This document shows, piece by piece, positions 51,380 to 61,778 of a stretch of DNA of 64,000 nucleotides. The position numbers and the translations under genes are program-made. Within the stretch, counting starts at the first letter, position 1; each line of letters starts with the position of its first letter. The DNA comes from Pseudoalteromonas shioyasakiensis. Lineage in GTDB: Bacteria; Pseudomonadota; Gammaproteobacteria; Enterobacterales; Alteromonadaceae. The stretch covers positions 1 through 64,000 of the forward strand of contig NZ_LRUE01000005.1 in NCBI RefSeq assembly GCF_001550135.1, given 5' to 3'. The notes below the pieces were generated by a model. It worked only from the letters and a program-made list of their open reading frames with translations, did no database searches and was not told where the DNA came from.

Positions 51380-52537
51380 TTATAGAATGTCGCCAGCTGA
51401 CTCAGCTAAGATACGACGTGCGATAATCACACGCATGATTTCGTTTGTGCCTTCAAGAATTTGATGCACACGTACGTCTCTGAAATGACGCTCTAATGGG
51501 TATTCTTTGATGTAACCGTAACCACCGTGAATTTGTAGTGCGTCGTCACAGACTTTAAAACCAACATCTGTAGCAAAACGTTTTGCCATCGCGCAGTAAG
51601 TGGTTTTTTCGCTGTCACCTGTATCTAGTTTAAATGCGGCTAAGCGCACCATTTGACGAGCAGCAACAAGCTCGGTGTTCATATCGGCAATCTTAAATTG
51701 CAGTGCTTGGAAAGCAGCTAATGGCTTACCAAACTGCTCACGCTCTTTTAAGTATTCGCGTGCAGTATTAAGAGCTGCTTGAGCTGTACCTATTGAACAA
51801 GTTGCAATGTTAATACGACCACCGTCTAAGCCTTGCATTGCAAACTTAAAGCCTTCGCCTTCTTGACCTAGTAAGTTAGCCGCAGGAATTCTGACACCTT
51901 CAAAGCTAATTAAACGTGTTGGCTGTGCATTCCAGCCCATTTTTTCTTCAGCTTTACCGTATTCAATACCTGCAGCATCTGCAGGCACAACAAATGCCGA
52001 AATACCAGCTGCGCCTTCACCAACAGTGCGCGCCATAACCACAAGTAAATCAGTTTCACCGGCACCCGAAATAAACATTTTAGAGCCTGAGATCACATAC
52101 TCATCGCCCTCTTTAACTGCTTTGGTTTTTAGTGATGCTGCATCAGAGCCAGAGCCAGGCTCTGTTAAACAGTAAGAAGCAAGTAACTCACCCATTACTA
52201 ATTGTTCACAGTACTGGGCTTTAACGTCATCAGTACCAAAGCTTGCAATCATCCAGGTTGCCATATTATGAATGGTCAACATAGCGGTGGTTGCTGTACA
52301 ACCCATGGCAAGCTGCTCAAAGATAATGCTTGAATCTAGGCGAGATAAACCTAAGCCGCCCGCTTCTTCAGGGGTATATAAACCACAAAAGCCTAGCTCA
52401 CCGGCTGCCTTAATGGTGTCTTTAGGGAAAATGTGCTCTTGGTCCCACTTTGCTGCATGTGGGGCAAGTTCAGACTCTGCAAACTGACGGGCTGTTTCAG
52501 CAAACGCTTGCTGATCTTCGGTTAAATTAAAGTCCAT
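51380..52537 (-). CDS. Acyl-CoA dehydrogenase (isobutyryl-CoA/2-methylbutyryl-CoA type)
   Basis: FAD-dependent oxidation of branched acyl-CoA at C2-C3. 385 aa with the family layout: N-terminal helices FAETARQFAESELAPHAA, flavin-site YCLTEPGSGSDAASLKT, SKMFISGAGETDLLVVMART, EGFKFAMQGLDGGR, QIHGGYGYIKEYPLERHFRDVRVHQILEGTNEIMRVIIAR with the catalytic Glu in YPLER/EGTNE. Substrate assigned from the valine operon: probably isobutyryl-CoA. A 9-bp hairpin lies 70 bases upstream in the leader. Confidence 0.93.
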   Translation of the reverse strand: MDFNLTEDQQAFAETARQFAESELAPHAAKWDQEHIFPKDTIKAAGELGFCGLYTPEEAGGLGLSRLDSSIIFEQLAMGCTATTAMLTIHNMATWMIASFGTDDVKAQYCEQLVMGELLASYCLTEPGSGSDAASLKTKAVKEGDEYVISGSKMFISGAGETDLLVVMARTVGEGAAGISAFVVPADAAGIEYGKAEEKMGWNAQPTRLISFEGVRIPAANLLGQEGEGFKFAMQGLDGGRINIATCSIGTAQAALNTAREYLKEREQFGKPLAAFQALQFKIADMNTELVAARQMVRLAAFKLDTGDSEKTTYCAMAKRFATDVGFKVCDDALQIHGGYGYIKEYPLERHFRDVRVHQILEGTNEIMRVIIARRILAESAGDIL

Positions 52538-52606
52538 AGTAGACCTCTATTTTGTTGTCTTATTCTTGTGTGAATAACGATTATTGTCGTTTAAATGTGT
52601 GTTCTT

Positions 52607-52628
52607 TGAGCGAGCGTGTGCTCGCTCA
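52607..52628. other. Intra-operon hairpin between mmsA and acyl-CoA dehydrogenase genes
   Basis: TGAGCGAGC (52607-52615) pairs with GCTCGCTCA (52620-52628) around a 4-base loop. GC-rich, no T-run, so not a canonical terminator; it may protect mRNA ends or reduce read-through. Confidence 0.6.
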
Positions 52629-52647
52629 GCAGTAAATTAATTACGGC

Positions 52648-54138
52648 TTATTTAAGGTTGATACTCATGTTCGGACCTGAGGCGATATCATCCTCGAACC
52701 AACGTGAAGTAATTGTTTTCGTTTCTGTGTAAAAACGAATACCTTGCTTACCGTAGGTGTGTTGGTCACCGTAGAATGAGCCTTTCCAACCTGTGAAAGA
52801 GAAAAACGGTAGTGGCACAGGAATTGGCACGTTGATACCAACTTGACCTACTTCGATTTCATGTTGGAATTTACGTGCAGCAGCGCCGCTTGATGTGAAT
52901 AACGAAGTACCGTTACCGTAAGGCGAGTTATTGATAAGCTCAATCGCCTCTTCTAGAGTATCTACAAACATACAAGCCAGTACAGGACCAAAGATCTCTT
53001 CTTTGTATAAATCCATCTCTGTGGTTACATCAGTAAATAGCGTTGGACCAACCCAGTTACCTTGCTCGTAACCTTCGACAGTAAAGTCAGAGCCATCAAT
53101 TAAGCACGTTGCACCTTGTTCTTTACCACTTGCGATAAGTGATAAAATACGATCTTTAGCTGCTTTTGATGTTTGTGGGCCGTAAGCCGCGTTGGCATCA
53201 TCCCATACACCTGGACGTACGTTTTCAAAGCCTGCTTTAATTTCGTCAACCCAGTCTTTTGCTTGGCCAACAAATACAGCAACCGAAATACCCATACAGC
53301 GCTGACCCGCAGCACCTACAGACGCACCTACTAGGTTGTTTACAACATGCGATTTACTTGCATCAGGCATAATAACCATGTGGTTTTTTGCACCTACACA
53401 AGCTTGCACGCGTTTAAGGTTTGCTGTGCCTTTTGAATAGATGTATTCACCTACCCCACACGAACCAACAAATGAAATAGCGCGTACTGCTGGGTCTTCT
53501 AATAAACGGTCAACTTGTGGTTTTGTACCGTGAACAACTTGTAACACCCCTTTTGGCGCGCCCGCTTCAACAAATAGTTCAGCTAAACGCATCGGTGTTA
53601 GTGGATCTTGCTCTGATGGTTTAAGAATAAAGGTGTTACCACACACAATAGCCAGTGGGAACATCCATAATGGGATCATCGCAGGGAAGTTAAATGGCGT
53701 AATACCCGCACATACACCTAGTGGCTGCATGTAAGAGTAAGTATCGATTTTACGCGCTACGTTTTCCATTGTTTCGCCCATCATCAGTGATGGTGCATTG
53801 GCTGCTTGCTCAACAACTTCAATACCGCGCCAAACATCGCCTTTGGCATCTTCAAATGTTTTACCCAGCTCATGACAAATAATCGTCGCAAGCTCGTCAT
53901 GGTTTTCTTTTAGTAGTGCAGCGTATTTCATCATGATGCGCGCACGCTCAGAAATTGGCACTTCTTTCCACGTTTTAAATGTTTCTTTTGCAGAGGCAAT
54001 GGCTGCATCCATTTCAGCATCTGTTGCACACGGAACTTGAGCTAACACTTCTTGGTTCGCAGGATTGATAACATCAATCAGTTGCGATGAACTTGATTGG
54101 GTAAATTCGCCGTTGATAAATAAAGGTACTTGGTGCAT
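52648..54138 (-). CDS. mmsA: Methylmalonate-semialdehyde dehydrogenase (CoA-acylating)
   Basis: Converts methylmalonate semialdehyde to propionyl-CoA, NAD+ and CoA dependent. 496 aa. Landmarks: [64 protein letters not shown], catalytic Cys in [24 protein letters not shown] and C-terminal [50 protein letters not shown] precedes the ATG. It follows the thiolase gene after 91 bases, containing a hairpin. Confidence 0.95.
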   Translation of the reverse strand: MHQVPLFINGEFTQSSSSQLIDVINPANQEVLAQVPCATDAEMDAAIASAKETFKTWKEVPISERARIMMKYAALLKENHDELATIICHELGKTFEDAKGDVWRGIEVVEQAANAPSLMMGETMENVARKIDTYSYMQPLGVCAGITPFNFPAMIPLWMFPLAIVCGNTFILKPSEQDPLTPMRLAELFVEAGAPKGVLQVVHGTKPQVDRLLEDPAVRAISFVGSCGVGEYIYSKGTANLKRVQACVGAKNHMVIMPDASKSHVVNNLVGASVGAAGQRCMGISVAVFVGQAKDWVDEIKAGFENVRPGVWDDANAAYGPQTSKAAKDRILSLIASGKEQGATCLIDGSDFTVEGYEQGNWVGPTLFTDVTTEMDLYKEEIFGPVLACMFVDTLEEAIELINNSPYGNGTSLFTSSGAAARKFQHEIEVGQVGINVPIPVPLPFFSFTGWKGSFYGDQHTYGKQGIRFYTETKTITSRWFEDDIASGPNMSINLK

Positions 54139-54168
54139 GAGGCACTCCTCCCCAGTGGGTATAAAGAG

Positions 54169-54203
54169 GCCGCAACATGATAGTTTTTAAAATACGTTGC
54201 GGC
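54169..54203. other. Intra-operon hairpin between thiolase and mmsA genes
   Basis: GCCGCAAC (54169-54176) with GTTGCGGC (54196-54203), 19-base loop. Not followed by a T-run on the minus strand. Possible mRNA processing or stabilising element. Confidence 0.5.
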
Positions 54204-54229
54204 TGTGAGAGATTAAAATTCTAAAGCGA

Positions 54230-55411
54230 TTAAATAGCTTCAACAGCCATAGCAACAGCTTCACCACCACCGATACACAGTGAGGCAACACCTTTGCTAA
54301 GACCACGATTCTTTAATGCATGAATTAAGGTAACTAAGATACGCGCGCCGCTTGCACCAATTGGGTGACCAAGTGCACAGGCACCGCCGTTTACGTTTAC
54401 TTTGCTTTCATCAAGTTTTAACTCGTTAATTGCAAGCATAGTCACCATCGCAAACGCTTCGTTGATTTCCCATAAATCAACATCATTCACAGACCAACCG
54501 GCTTTTTCTAAAAGCGATTGCATTGCGCCAACTGGTGCTAAAGTAAATTTGCTTGGTGCTTGAGAATGTGTGCTGTGAGCAACGATACGGCAAAGTGGTG
54601 TTAAACCTTGTGCTTTAGCATCTGACTCACGCATCAACACAAGCGCTGCTGCACCGTCAGAAATTGATGATGAGTTTGCAGCTGTAATAGTGCCGTCTTT
54701 TTTAAATGCAGGACGTAAACCTGGAATTTTATCAGGACGTGCATTGCCTGGTTGCTCATCAATCGCAACGGTCACATCACCTTTACGTGTAGAAATAGTG
54801 TGCGCGGCAATCTCGTTTGCAAATGCTCCTGTTTCAATTGCGCTATTTGCTTTAGTCAGTGAGCTAAGTGCAAAGTTATCCATTTGTTCACGACCAATTG
54901 AATATTGATCGGCAGTGTCTTGTGCAAAACAACCCATTGCTTTGTTGTCGTAAGCATCTTCAAGGCCATCACACATCATGTGATCTTTTACTTCGCCATG
55001 ACCCATACGCATACCTGAACGTGCGTTTGGTAACATATAAGGGGCATTACTCATGCTTTCCATACCACCAGCAACCGCTGAGTTAATAGAGCCTGATTTA
55101 ATTAAGTCATGGGCAAACATTGCAGCCTTTAAGCCAGAGCCACATACTTTGTTGATTGTTGTAGCGCCAGTACCTTGATTAAGACCCGCTTTTAACATTG
55201 CTTGGCGTGCCGGTGCTTGACCAAGACCAGCTGGTAATACACAGCCCATGATCACTTCGTCAATCTTATCGGCAGATAAACCGGCTTGCTCTAAGCTACT
55301 TTTAATAGCTGTAGCACCTAAATCAGTTGCGTGTGCACCACTTAGTGCGCCCATAAAACCACCCATAGGGGTACGTTTTGCGGCAACAATAACAACGGCT
55401 TCAGTAGTCAT
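54230..55411 (-). CDS. Acetyl-CoA C-acyltransferase (thiolase)
   Basis: Cleaves acetoacetyl-CoA or 2-methylacetoacetyl-CoA, finishing isoleucine breakdown. 393 aa from the ATG at 55411, which has GGAG 6 bases upstream. Catalytic residues: nucleophilic Cys in NKVCGSGLKA, His-containing GGACALGHPIGASGAR and second Cys in SLCIGGGEAVAMAVE, with NEAFA. It is the first gene of the operon, with a LiuR-type operator 110 bases upstream. It resembles AtoB-type thiolases. Confidence 0.93.
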   Translation of the reverse strand: MTTEAVVIVAAKRTPMGGFMGALSGAHATDLGATAIKSSLEQAGLSADKIDEVIMGCVLPAGLGQAPARQAMLKAGLNQGTGATTINKVCGSGLKAAMFAHDLIKSGSINSAVAGGMESMSNAPYMLPNARSGMRMGHGEVKDHMMCDGLEDAYDNKAMGCFAQDTADQYSIGREQMDNFALSSLTKANSAIETGAFANEIAAHTISTRKGDVTVAIDEQPGNARPDKIPGLRPAFKKDGTITAANSSSISDGAAALVLMRESDAKAQGLTPLCRIVAHSTHSQAPSKFTLAPVGAMQSLLEKAGWSVNDVDLWEINEAFAMVTMLAINELKLDESKVNVNGGACALGHPIGASGARILVTLIHALKNRGLSKGVASLCIGGGEAVAMAVEAI

Positions 55412-55520
55412 AATTGGCTCCATGTAAGTGGTTATCATCATGTGTTCAAATCATGTGTAACCAAACAGTTAATTTGTTATAGTTTAATTTCGATTTAATT
55501 CAGCATACATAATATTTACG

Positions 55521-55536
55521 TTTACGCCAACGTAAA
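55521..55536. promoter_or_regulatory. LiuR-type operator 1 (TTTACG-N4-CGTAAA)
   Basis: Perfect 6-bp arms TTTACG and CGTAAA with 4-base spacer; a further TTTACG precedes it at 55515-55520. It overlaps the -35 to -10 spacer of a promoter for the thiolase operon (TTGGCG...TATGCT, 17 bases apart), the standard position for a MerR regulator. Confidence 0.75.
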
Positions 55537-55695
55537 TCTAAAATCAACATTTTTGCGGCCGGCAAAACTGTAAACTTATCTGTATTTTGTTGTATGAAAA
55601 ATCGAACATCTGCTTACAAGGCTAGATAAATAAAGCTTTTCAACAAATCCAACCAGTTATCTTTATAAGTCTAAAGTATAACTCCCAAATCACCC

Positions 55696-55711
55696 TTTAC
55701 CTTTACGTAAA
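55696..55711. promoter_or_regulatory. LiuR-type operator 2 (TTTACC-N4-CGTAAA)
   Basis: TTTACC-TTTA-CGTAAA, one arm mismatch from operator 1, same 4-base spacer. It lies 40 bases before the liuR start and upstream of a TATATT box, consistent with autoregulation of the liu operon. Confidence 0.7.
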
Positions 55712-55752
55712 CTTCACTTATATTGGTGTTATTCGAATGAGGTAAATAAATA

Positions 55753-56187
55753 ATGAAACAAGACAATCAAACAAACTTTGAAAGCGCAGCAGTTGAACCT
55801 GCTAGCAATGAGCAAACGTTTAGTATCAGCGAACTAGCAAAAGAATTTGATATTACCACCCGCTCTATCCGCTTTTATGAAGACCAAGGCCTGATCTCAC
55901 CTGATCGCAATGGTCAAACCCGTATTTATTCAAAACGCGACAAAGTAAGACTAAAACTTATTCTACGTGGTAAACGCTTAGGTTTTACCTTGGCTGAAAC
56001 GGGCCGTTTGTTTGAACTTTACGATGCAGATAAATCGAGCGCTAAACAGCTAGTCACTATGCTTGACCTTATCGCAGAGAAAAAAGCGGACCTGAGCCAA
56101 CAAATGGACGACATTAAAGTTGTACTAATGGAATTGGTTACAGCAGAACGCCGCTGTCGTGAAACCCTTAATAATTTAGACGAATAA
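55753..56187 (+). CDS. liuR: MerR-family regulator of branched-chain acid catabolism (LiuR)
   Basis: A 144-aa regulator. After a 20-residue tail, the MerR HTH reads FSISELAKEFDITTRSIRFYEDQGLISPDRNGQTRIYSKRDKVRLKLILRGKRLGFTLAE (about 22-82), followed by a coiled-coil dimer helix (95-140). First gene of the liu operon and divergent from the valine operon, the known arrangement of LiuR in gamma-proteobacteria. A shared operator pair flanks the intergenic region. Length agrees with the family. Confidence 0.9.
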   Translation: MKQDNQTNFESAAVEPASNEQTFSISELAKEFDITTRSIRFYEDQGLISPDRNGQTRIYSKRDKVRLKLILRGKRLGFTLAETGRLFELYDADKSSAKQLVTMLDLIAEKKADLSQQMDDIKVVLMELVTAERRCRETLNNLDE

Positions 56188-56231
56188 CCTGACAACAATC
56201 TCGTCAACAGACTCTCACAGGAACACACATT

Positions 56232-57407
56232 ATGAGCACTATTTCACTTTATAAAGAAATGAACTTCGGACTTGGCGAAACAGCAGACATGATCCGCGAT
56301 CACGTTAATAGCTTTGCTAGCCAAGAAATTGCCCCACTTGCAGAACAAACAGATGTAGACAATGCCTTCCCTAATCAACTTTGGCCACAGCTTGGCGAAA
56401 TGGGTTTATTAGGAATGACAGTGCCTGAAGAATTAGGCGGTGCTGGCCTTGGTTACCTTGAGCACGTAATCGCAATGGAAGAAATTAGCCGTGCAAGTGC
56501 ATCGATTGGTTTAAGTTATGGTGCTCATTCAAACTTATGTGTTAACCAAATTAACCGTAATGGGTCACAAGCACAAAAAGAAAAGTACTTACCTAAGCTT
56601 ATCAGCGGTGAGCACATTGGTGCCCTTGCGATGAGTGAGCCAAATGCGGGTTCTGACGTTGTATCAATGAAATTAAAAGCTGAGAAAAAAGGCGATGTGT
56701 TTGTACTTAACGGTAACAAGATGTGGATCACGAATGGTCCAGATGCCGATACCTTTGTTATCTATGCAAAAACAGATTTAAATGCCGGCCCTAAAGGGAT
56801 CACAGCCTTCATCGTTGAACGTAACACACCAGGATTTTCTACTGCGCAGAAGCTAGACAAACTTGGTATGCGTGGCTCTAACACCTGTGAATTAGTGTTC
56901 GAGAACTGCGAAGTACCAGCAGAAAACATTCTAGGTAACTTAAACGAAGGCGTAAAAGTACTTATGAGTGGCCTAGATTATGAGCGTGTTGTTTTAGCTG
57001 CAGGCCCGCTTGGCATTATGCAAGCATGTATGGATATTGTGGTTCCTTATATTCATGAGCGTAAACAATTTGATAGCCCAATTGGTCAGTTCCAACTGAT
57101 TCAAGGCAAAATTGCTGACATGTACACGCAAATGAATGCAGCTCGTTCTTATGTTTACACGGTAGCTCGTGCATGTGATCGCGGCGAAACAACGCGTAAA
57201 GATGCCGCTGGCGCTATTTTATATGCCGCAGAGCTGGCGACTAAGATGGCCCTGGATGCTATTCAGATCTTAGGTGGTAATGGTTATATCAACGAATATG
57301 CGACAGGGCGTTTATTACGTGATGCAAAACTATATGAAATTGGCGCAGGTACTTCAGAAATCCGCCGCATGCTAATTGGTCGCGAATTATTCACTGAAAG
57401 CCGATAG
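56232..57407 (+). CDS. liuA: Isovaleryl-CoA dehydrogenase
   Basis: First committed step of leucine catabolism after transamination: isovaleryl-CoA to 3-methylcrotonyl-CoA, FAD dependent. 391 aa with [15 protein letters not shown] (flavin site), [54 protein letters not shown], and a C-terminal [36 protein letters not shown] (catalytic Glu region is the YERV-type Glu). GGAAC-type leader precedes the ATG. Gene order matches liuABCDE. Confidence 0.94.
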   Translation: MSTISLYKEMNFGLGETADMIRDHVNSFASQEIAPLAEQTDVDNAFPNQLWPQLGEMGLLGMTVPEELGGAGLGYLEHVIAMEEISRASASIGLSYGAHSNLCVNQINRNGSQAQKEKYLPKLISGEHIGALAMSEPNAGSDVVSMKLKAEKKGDVFVLNGNKMWITNGPDADTFVIYAKTDLNAGPKGITAFIVERNTPGFSTAQKLDKLGMRGSNTCELVFENCEVPAENILGNLNEGVKVLMSGLDYERVVLAAGPLGIMQACMDIVVPYIHERKQFDSPIGQFQLIQGKIADMYTQMNAARSYVYTVARACDRGETTRKDAAGAILYAAELATKMALDAIQILGGNGYINEYATGRLLRDAKLYEIGAGTSEIRRMLIGRELFTESR

Positions 57408-57416
57408 GACCTTGTT

Positions 57417-59024
57417 ATGACGATTTTAAAATCGAGTGTAAATCCACACGATCCGCAATTTTTGCAAAATCACGACAACATGGCAGCGCTCGTAAGTGAT
57501 TTACGTGAAAAAGTCGCTGATATCCGTTTAGGTGGTGGCCCAGCCCTGATTGAGCGCCACCAAGGCCGCGGTAAGTTGTTTGTTCGTGACCGTATTGAAA
57601 CGCTACTTGATGAAGGCTCGCCATTTTTAGAGATTTCTCAATTTGCTGCCTTTGGCGTGTATGAACAAGCTATTCCATGTGCCGGTGTTGTTGCTGGTAT
57701 TGGTCGTGTTAAAGGCGTTGAATGTATGATCATCGCCAATGATGCAACTGTAAAAGGCGGTACATACTTTCCACTAACGGTAAAAAAACATCTACGTGCT
57801 CAAGATATCGCAGAGCGTTGTCATTTACCGTGTATTTATTTAGTTGATTCAGGCGGTGCAAACCTGCCTGAACAAGATGATGTATTTCCAGATAAATTAC
57901 ACTTTGGCCGTATTTTCTATAATCAGGCTCGTATGTCTGGTAAAGGCATTCCACAAATTGCAGTCGTAATGGGTTTATGTACTGCAGGTGGTGCTTATGT
58001 ACCAGCCATGGCTGATGAAAGTATTATCGTAAAAGAGCAAGGCACAATTTTCTTAGCAGGCCCGCCACTGGTTAAAGCGGCTACGGGTGAAGAAGTGAGT
58101 GCTGAAGAGCTCGGTGGTGCTGATGTTCACTGTAAAACATCAGGTGTTGCCGATCACTATGCTGAAAACGATGCTCATGCGCTTTCGATTGCGCGCCAAT
58201 GTATTGAACGAATTAACTATCAGCGCCCTACTGCACCATTACTTGATGATGTTAAACCGCCGCGTTACGACATTAACGAAATTTACGGCATTGTGGGTAC
58301 CGACCTTAAAAAGCCATTTGATGTACGCGAAGTAATTGCCCGTGTTGTTGATGATTCATCGTTTGATGAATTTAAACGCTACTTTGGCGAAACACTAGTA
58401 ACCGGCTTTGCAAAAATATTTGGTCACCCTGTCGGTATTGTTGCCAACAACGGCATTTTATTTAGTGAATCAGCGCAAAAAGGCGCGCACTTTATACAAC
58501 TATGTGCACAACGCAAAATTCCTTTAGTGTTTTTACAAAACATTACTGGCTTTATGGTTGGTAAAAAATACGAAGCTGAAGGCATCGCCAAACATGGTGC
58601 GAAAATGGTAACCGCTGTGTCATGTGCTGATGTGCCAAAATTTACCGTGTTAATTGGTGGCTCGTATGGTGCAGGTAACTACGGTATGTGTGGCCGCGCG
58701 TTTGAGCCTACCATGATGTGGATGTGGCCAAATGCTCGTATCTCTGTAATGGGTGGTGAACAAGCAGCAGGCGTTCTTGCACAAGTTAAACAAGATGGTT
58801 TAGCCCGTAAAGGCGAAAGCATGACTGATGAGCAAGTCAGTGAGTTTAAAAAGCCAATTATAGAGCAATACGAAAAACAAGGTCATCCATATTACGCCAG
58901 TGCCCGCCTTTGGGATGATGGCATTATCGATCCTGCTGATACCCGCAATGTATTAGGGCTTGCCTTAAGTGCAGCTAAAAATGCACCAGAGCGCGATTCG
59001 CAGTTCGGCGTATTTAGAATGTAA
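57417..59024 (+). CDS. liuB: 3-methylcrotonyl-CoA carboxylase, carboxyltransferase (beta) subunit
   Basis: Carboxyltransferase half of MCC, 535 aa, with the biotin-carboxyl donor coming from LiuD. Carboxyl-transferase domains run N-to-C with [101 protein letters not shown] and [38 protein letters not shown]. The length (about 535) is that of MCC and geranoyl-CoA subunits; geranoyl use is possible but the operon fits leucine. Confidence 0.94.
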   Translation: MTILKSSVNPHDPQFLQNHDNMAALVSDLREKVADIRLGGGPALIERHQGRGKLFVRDRIETLLDEGSPFLEISQFAAFGVYEQAIPCAGVVAGIGRVKGVECMIIANDATVKGGTYFPLTVKKHLRAQDIAERCHLPCIYLVDSGGANLPEQDDVFPDKLHFGRIFYNQARMSGKGIPQIAVVMGLCTAGGAYVPAMADESIIVKEQGTIFLAGPPLVKAATGEEVSAEELGGADVHCKTSGVADHYAENDAHALSIARQCIERINYQRPTAPLLDDVKPPRYDINEIYGIVGTDLKKPFDVREVIARVVDDSSFDEFKRYFGETLVTGFAKIFGHPVGIVANNGILFSESAQKGAHFIQLCAQRKIPLVFLQNITGFMVGKKYEAEGIAKHGAKMVTAVSCADVPKFTVLIGGSYGAGNYGMCGRAFEPTMMWMWPNARISVMGGEQAAGVLAQVKQDGLARKGESMTDEQVSEFKKPIIEQYEKQGHPYYASARLWDDGIIDPADTRNVLGLALSAAKNAPERDSQFGVFRM

Positions 59025-59034
59025 TGGAGGCCTT

Positions 59035-59805
59035 ATGTCAGTAACACTCGAAATAACAAAATCAAATGTGGCTGTACTGGTACTAAGTCGCCCTGAAAAA
59101 CACAATGCATTTAACGAAGAAGTCATCAGTGAGCTGATCCGTTTAATTGAACATGCAAATAGCTGTGATGTGCGCGCACTGGTTTTAAAAACCGAAGGTA
59201 AGCACTTCTCTGCTGGCGCTGATTTAAACTGGATGAAGTCGATGGCTGGCAATGACTTTGCAGAAAACTTAGCGGACTCTATGCAGCTAGCAAAGCTTAT
59301 GAAAGTCCTTGCTACAAGCCCACATCCAACAATTTGTGCCGTACAAGGTGCTGCATTTGGCGGTGCGTTAGGCTTGATTGCGTGTTGTGATATCGCAATT
59401 TGCCAAGACGATGCACAGTTTTGCTTAAGTGAAGTAAAGCTTGGTCTTATTCCTGCAGTTATCAGCCCTTATGTCATTAAAGCTATTGGTGAGCGCGCTG
59501 CACGTCGTTATTTTTTAACGGCAGAGATTTTTGACGCGCATACAGCTAAGCAACTGGGTTTAATTCACCAGATCACCGGCGATTTACAAACAGCGCTCGA
59601 CAAACATTTACAAAACCTTGTCAACAATGGCCCTATTGCTGTTAAAGCAGCGAAGCAGCTAATCAATGATGTCGCTGGCAACGTAATAGATAATGCGCTG
59701 ATTGAGTTAACCGCAGAGCGCATTGCACGCATTCGTGTATCTGAAGAAGGCCAAGAAGGCCTAACTGCATTTTTTGAAAAACGTGCCCCTAACTGGCAGA
59801 AATAG
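59035..59805 (+). CDS. liuC: 3-methylglutaconyl-CoA hydratase
   Basis: Hydrates 3-methylglutaconyl-CoA to HMG-CoA. 256 aa, crotonase fold: LSRPEKHNAFNEE, GKHFSAGADLNWMKSM (oxyanion hole), QGAAFGGALGLIACCDIAICQDDAQFCLSEVKLGLIPAVISPYV (active-site Glu). The frame is open from 58969, but GGAGG precedes the ATG at 59035, so I use that. It lies 10 bases after LiuB. LNWMKSM after AGADLN is typical of AUH/LiuC rather than general crotonases. Confidence 0.92.
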   Translation: MSVTLEITKSNVAVLVLSRPEKHNAFNEEVISELIRLIEHANSCDVRALVLKTEGKHFSAGADLNWMKSMAGNDFAENLADSMQLAKLMKVLATSPHPTICAVQGAAFGGALGLIACCDIAICQDDAQFCLSEVKLGLIPAVISPYVIKAIGERAARRYFLTAEIFDAHTAKQLGLIHQITGDLQTALDKHLQNLVNNGPIAVKAAKQLINDVAGNVIDNALIELTAERIARIRVSEEGQEGLTAFFEKRAPNWQK

Positions 59806-59813
59806 GAACCATT

Positions 59814-61778
59814 ATGACAACAAAATCATTGAAAAAAATTCTCGTTGCCAACCGTGGTGAAATTGCCTGCCGAGTTATGCGTACAGCAAAGCAAATGGGC
59901 TTAACAACGGTTGCAGTGTATTCAGATGCTGATAAATATGCCCAGCACGTAAAGCTTGCTGATGAGGCGTATCGTATTGGTCCTGCGCCAAGTAAAGATT
60001 CGTACTTAGTGGCAGACAAAATCATCGATGTGGCAAAACAAGCTGGTGTTGATTGTATTCACCCTGGCTATGGTTTTTTATCTGAGAACTGTGACTTTGC
60101 CCTCGCGTGTGAGAAAAATGATATCGCCTTTATAGGCCCGCCTGCATCAAGTATTGAAGCTATGGGCTCAAAAACCCGCGCTAAAGAAATTATGCACCAA
60201 GCAAATGTACCTTTAGTGCCTGGTTACTATGGTGACAACCAAGATACTGAGTTTTTACAAGCTGAGGCTGAAAAAATTGGTTACCCGGTACTGATTAAAG
60301 CGGCCTTTGGTGGCGGTGGTAAAGGTATGCGAGTTGTTGAACACGCAAAAGATTTTATCAGTGCTCTTGAAGGCGCAAAACGTGAAGCAAAAGCCGGCTT
60401 TGGTAACGATTTAGTACTGTTAGAGCGCTACGTCACTAAACCTCGCCATGTTGAAGTACAAGTTTTTGCAGATAGCCATGGTAACTGCGTGTACTTAGGC
60501 GACCGTGACTGCTCTTTGCAGCGTCGTCACCAAAAAGTAATTGAAGAAGCCCCTGCTCCGGGTTTATCTGATGAACTTCGTAAAGAAATGGGTGAAGCAG
60601 CAGTACGTTGTGCCCAAGCGATTAACTATCGCGGTGCAGGTACTGTTGAGTTTTTATTATGCGGTGATGAATTCTTCTTCATGGAAATGAACACCCGTTT
60701 ACAAGTAGAGCACCCAGTAACAGAAATGGTAACCGGTGTTGATTTGGTTAATTGGCAAATCAATATGGCGGCAGGTGAAGCATTACCACTTGGCCAAGCA
60801 GATATTCAGCTACAAGGTCACAGCTTTGAAGCGCGTATTTATGCAGAAGATCCAAGTAATGACTTTATTCCGTGTTCTGGCCACATTGACGCCCTATTCA
60901 CACCGAACGAATCTGAATTTGTACGTATAGATACAGGGGTTGCAGCGGGTGATGAAATTAGCCCGTTCTACGACCCTATGATAGCTAAATTAATTGTTCA
61001 TGACGATAACCGTGAGGCAGCGCTTGGGCGTTTATCAAAAGCACTAGAGCAATTCCACCTAGCAGGTTTTAGCTGTAACGTTAATTTCTTACATAATCTT
61101 GCTAACCACGCTACTTTTCAAGCAGGTGCACCCGATACGCACTTTATTGAAGACCAAGGTGAGCGCCTTGTTGCTAAAAACGAGCAACAGTCTGTTATTG
61201 CAACCGTTGTGGCAGCCTATGCGTATGCATATCAACTAAAAGGTGAAAGCAGCATCCCATGGCAACAATTAACAGGCTTTATGCTAAACAGTGACGCTAA
61301 AACAGCAATTCCGTTTGTTGATTTAAACGTTCATGCTGTTAAGACCTCAGAAGGCTTTAAAATCAACCTAGATGGAGTTGACTATACAACTTCGGGTAGC
61401 GTTGAAAATGGCCTTGCGAACTTAGTCGTTAATGGCGAAAAAGTTGTGGCTCATATTAATCAAGCAGACTCTCACATCACAGTGATGTACAAAGCACAGC
61501 AAACGGTGCTAGAACTGATTGATAAACACTATATTAGTGAACACGAAAGTGATGCACTACCACTCGCTGCACCACTCAATGGTACTGTTGTTAAGCATTT
61601 AGTTGAGGTAGGTAGTACTGTCGCTAAAGGTGACGCTGTTGTCATCATCGAAGCGATGAAAATGGAATACACCCTTAATGCCCCGCATGATGGTGTATTA
61701 ACGAGCTATTGCTTTGCTGAAGGTGAATTGGTGAGCCACGGTGATATGCTCGCGATTGTAGAAGAGCCGGAGGCGTAA
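59814..61778 (+). CDS. liuD: 3-methylcrotonyl-CoA carboxylase, biotin-carboxylase (alpha) subunit
   Basis: ATP- and bicarbonate-dependent biotin carboxylase plus biotin-carrier subunit, 654 aa. Biotin carboxylase domain 5-450 (ILVANRGEIACRVMRTAKQMG, IHPGYGFLSEN, ATP-grasp KAAFGGGGKGMRVV, FMEMNTRLQVEHPVTE), a central region, and a C-terminal biotinyl domain with VIIEAMKMEYTL, the Lys of AMKM being biotinylated. It follows LiuC after 8 bases and overlaps the lyase start by one base. Confidence 0.95.
   Translation: MTTKSLKKILVANRGEIACRVMRTAKQMGLTTVAVYSDADKYAQHVKLADEAYRIGPAPSKDSYLVADKIIDVAKQAGVDCIHPGYGFLSENCDFALACEKNDIAFIGPPASSIEAMGSKTRAKEIMHQANVPLVPGYYGDNQDTEFLQAEAEKIGYPVLIKAAFGGGGKGMRVVEHAKDFISALEGAKREAKAGFGNDLVLLERYVTKPRHVEVQVFADSHGNCVYLGDRDCSLQRRHQKVIEEAPAPGLSDELRKEMGEAAVRCAQAINYRGAGTVEFLLCGDEFFFMEMNTRLQVEHPVTEMVTGVDLVNWQINMAAGEALPLGQADIQLQGHSFEARIYAEDPSNDFIPCSGHIDALFTPNESEFVRIDTGVAAGDEISPFYDPMIAKLIVHDDNREAALGRLSKALEQFHLAGFSCNVNFLHNLANHATFQAGAPDTHFIEDQGERLVAKNEQQSVIATVVAAYAYAYQLKGESSIPWQQLTGFMLNSDAKTAIPFVDLNVHAVKTSEGFKINLDGVDYTTSGSVENGLANLVVNGEKVVAHINQADSHITVMYKAQQTVLELIDKHYISEHESDALPLAAPLNGTVVKHLVEVGSTVAKGDAVVIIEAMKMEYTLNAPHDGVLTSYCFAEGELVSHGDMLAIVEEPEA

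Larger units (their letters stand above)
55412..55752. other. Divergent control region of the two branched-chain acid operons
   Basis: A 341-bp AT-rich region with no gene, carrying two MerR-type operators (55521-55536 and 55696-55711). Between them the sequence contains possible promoters for each operon: minus-strand TTGGCG-N17-TATGCT across operator 1, and plus-strand TATATT at about 55720 after operator 2. Confidence 0.7.
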
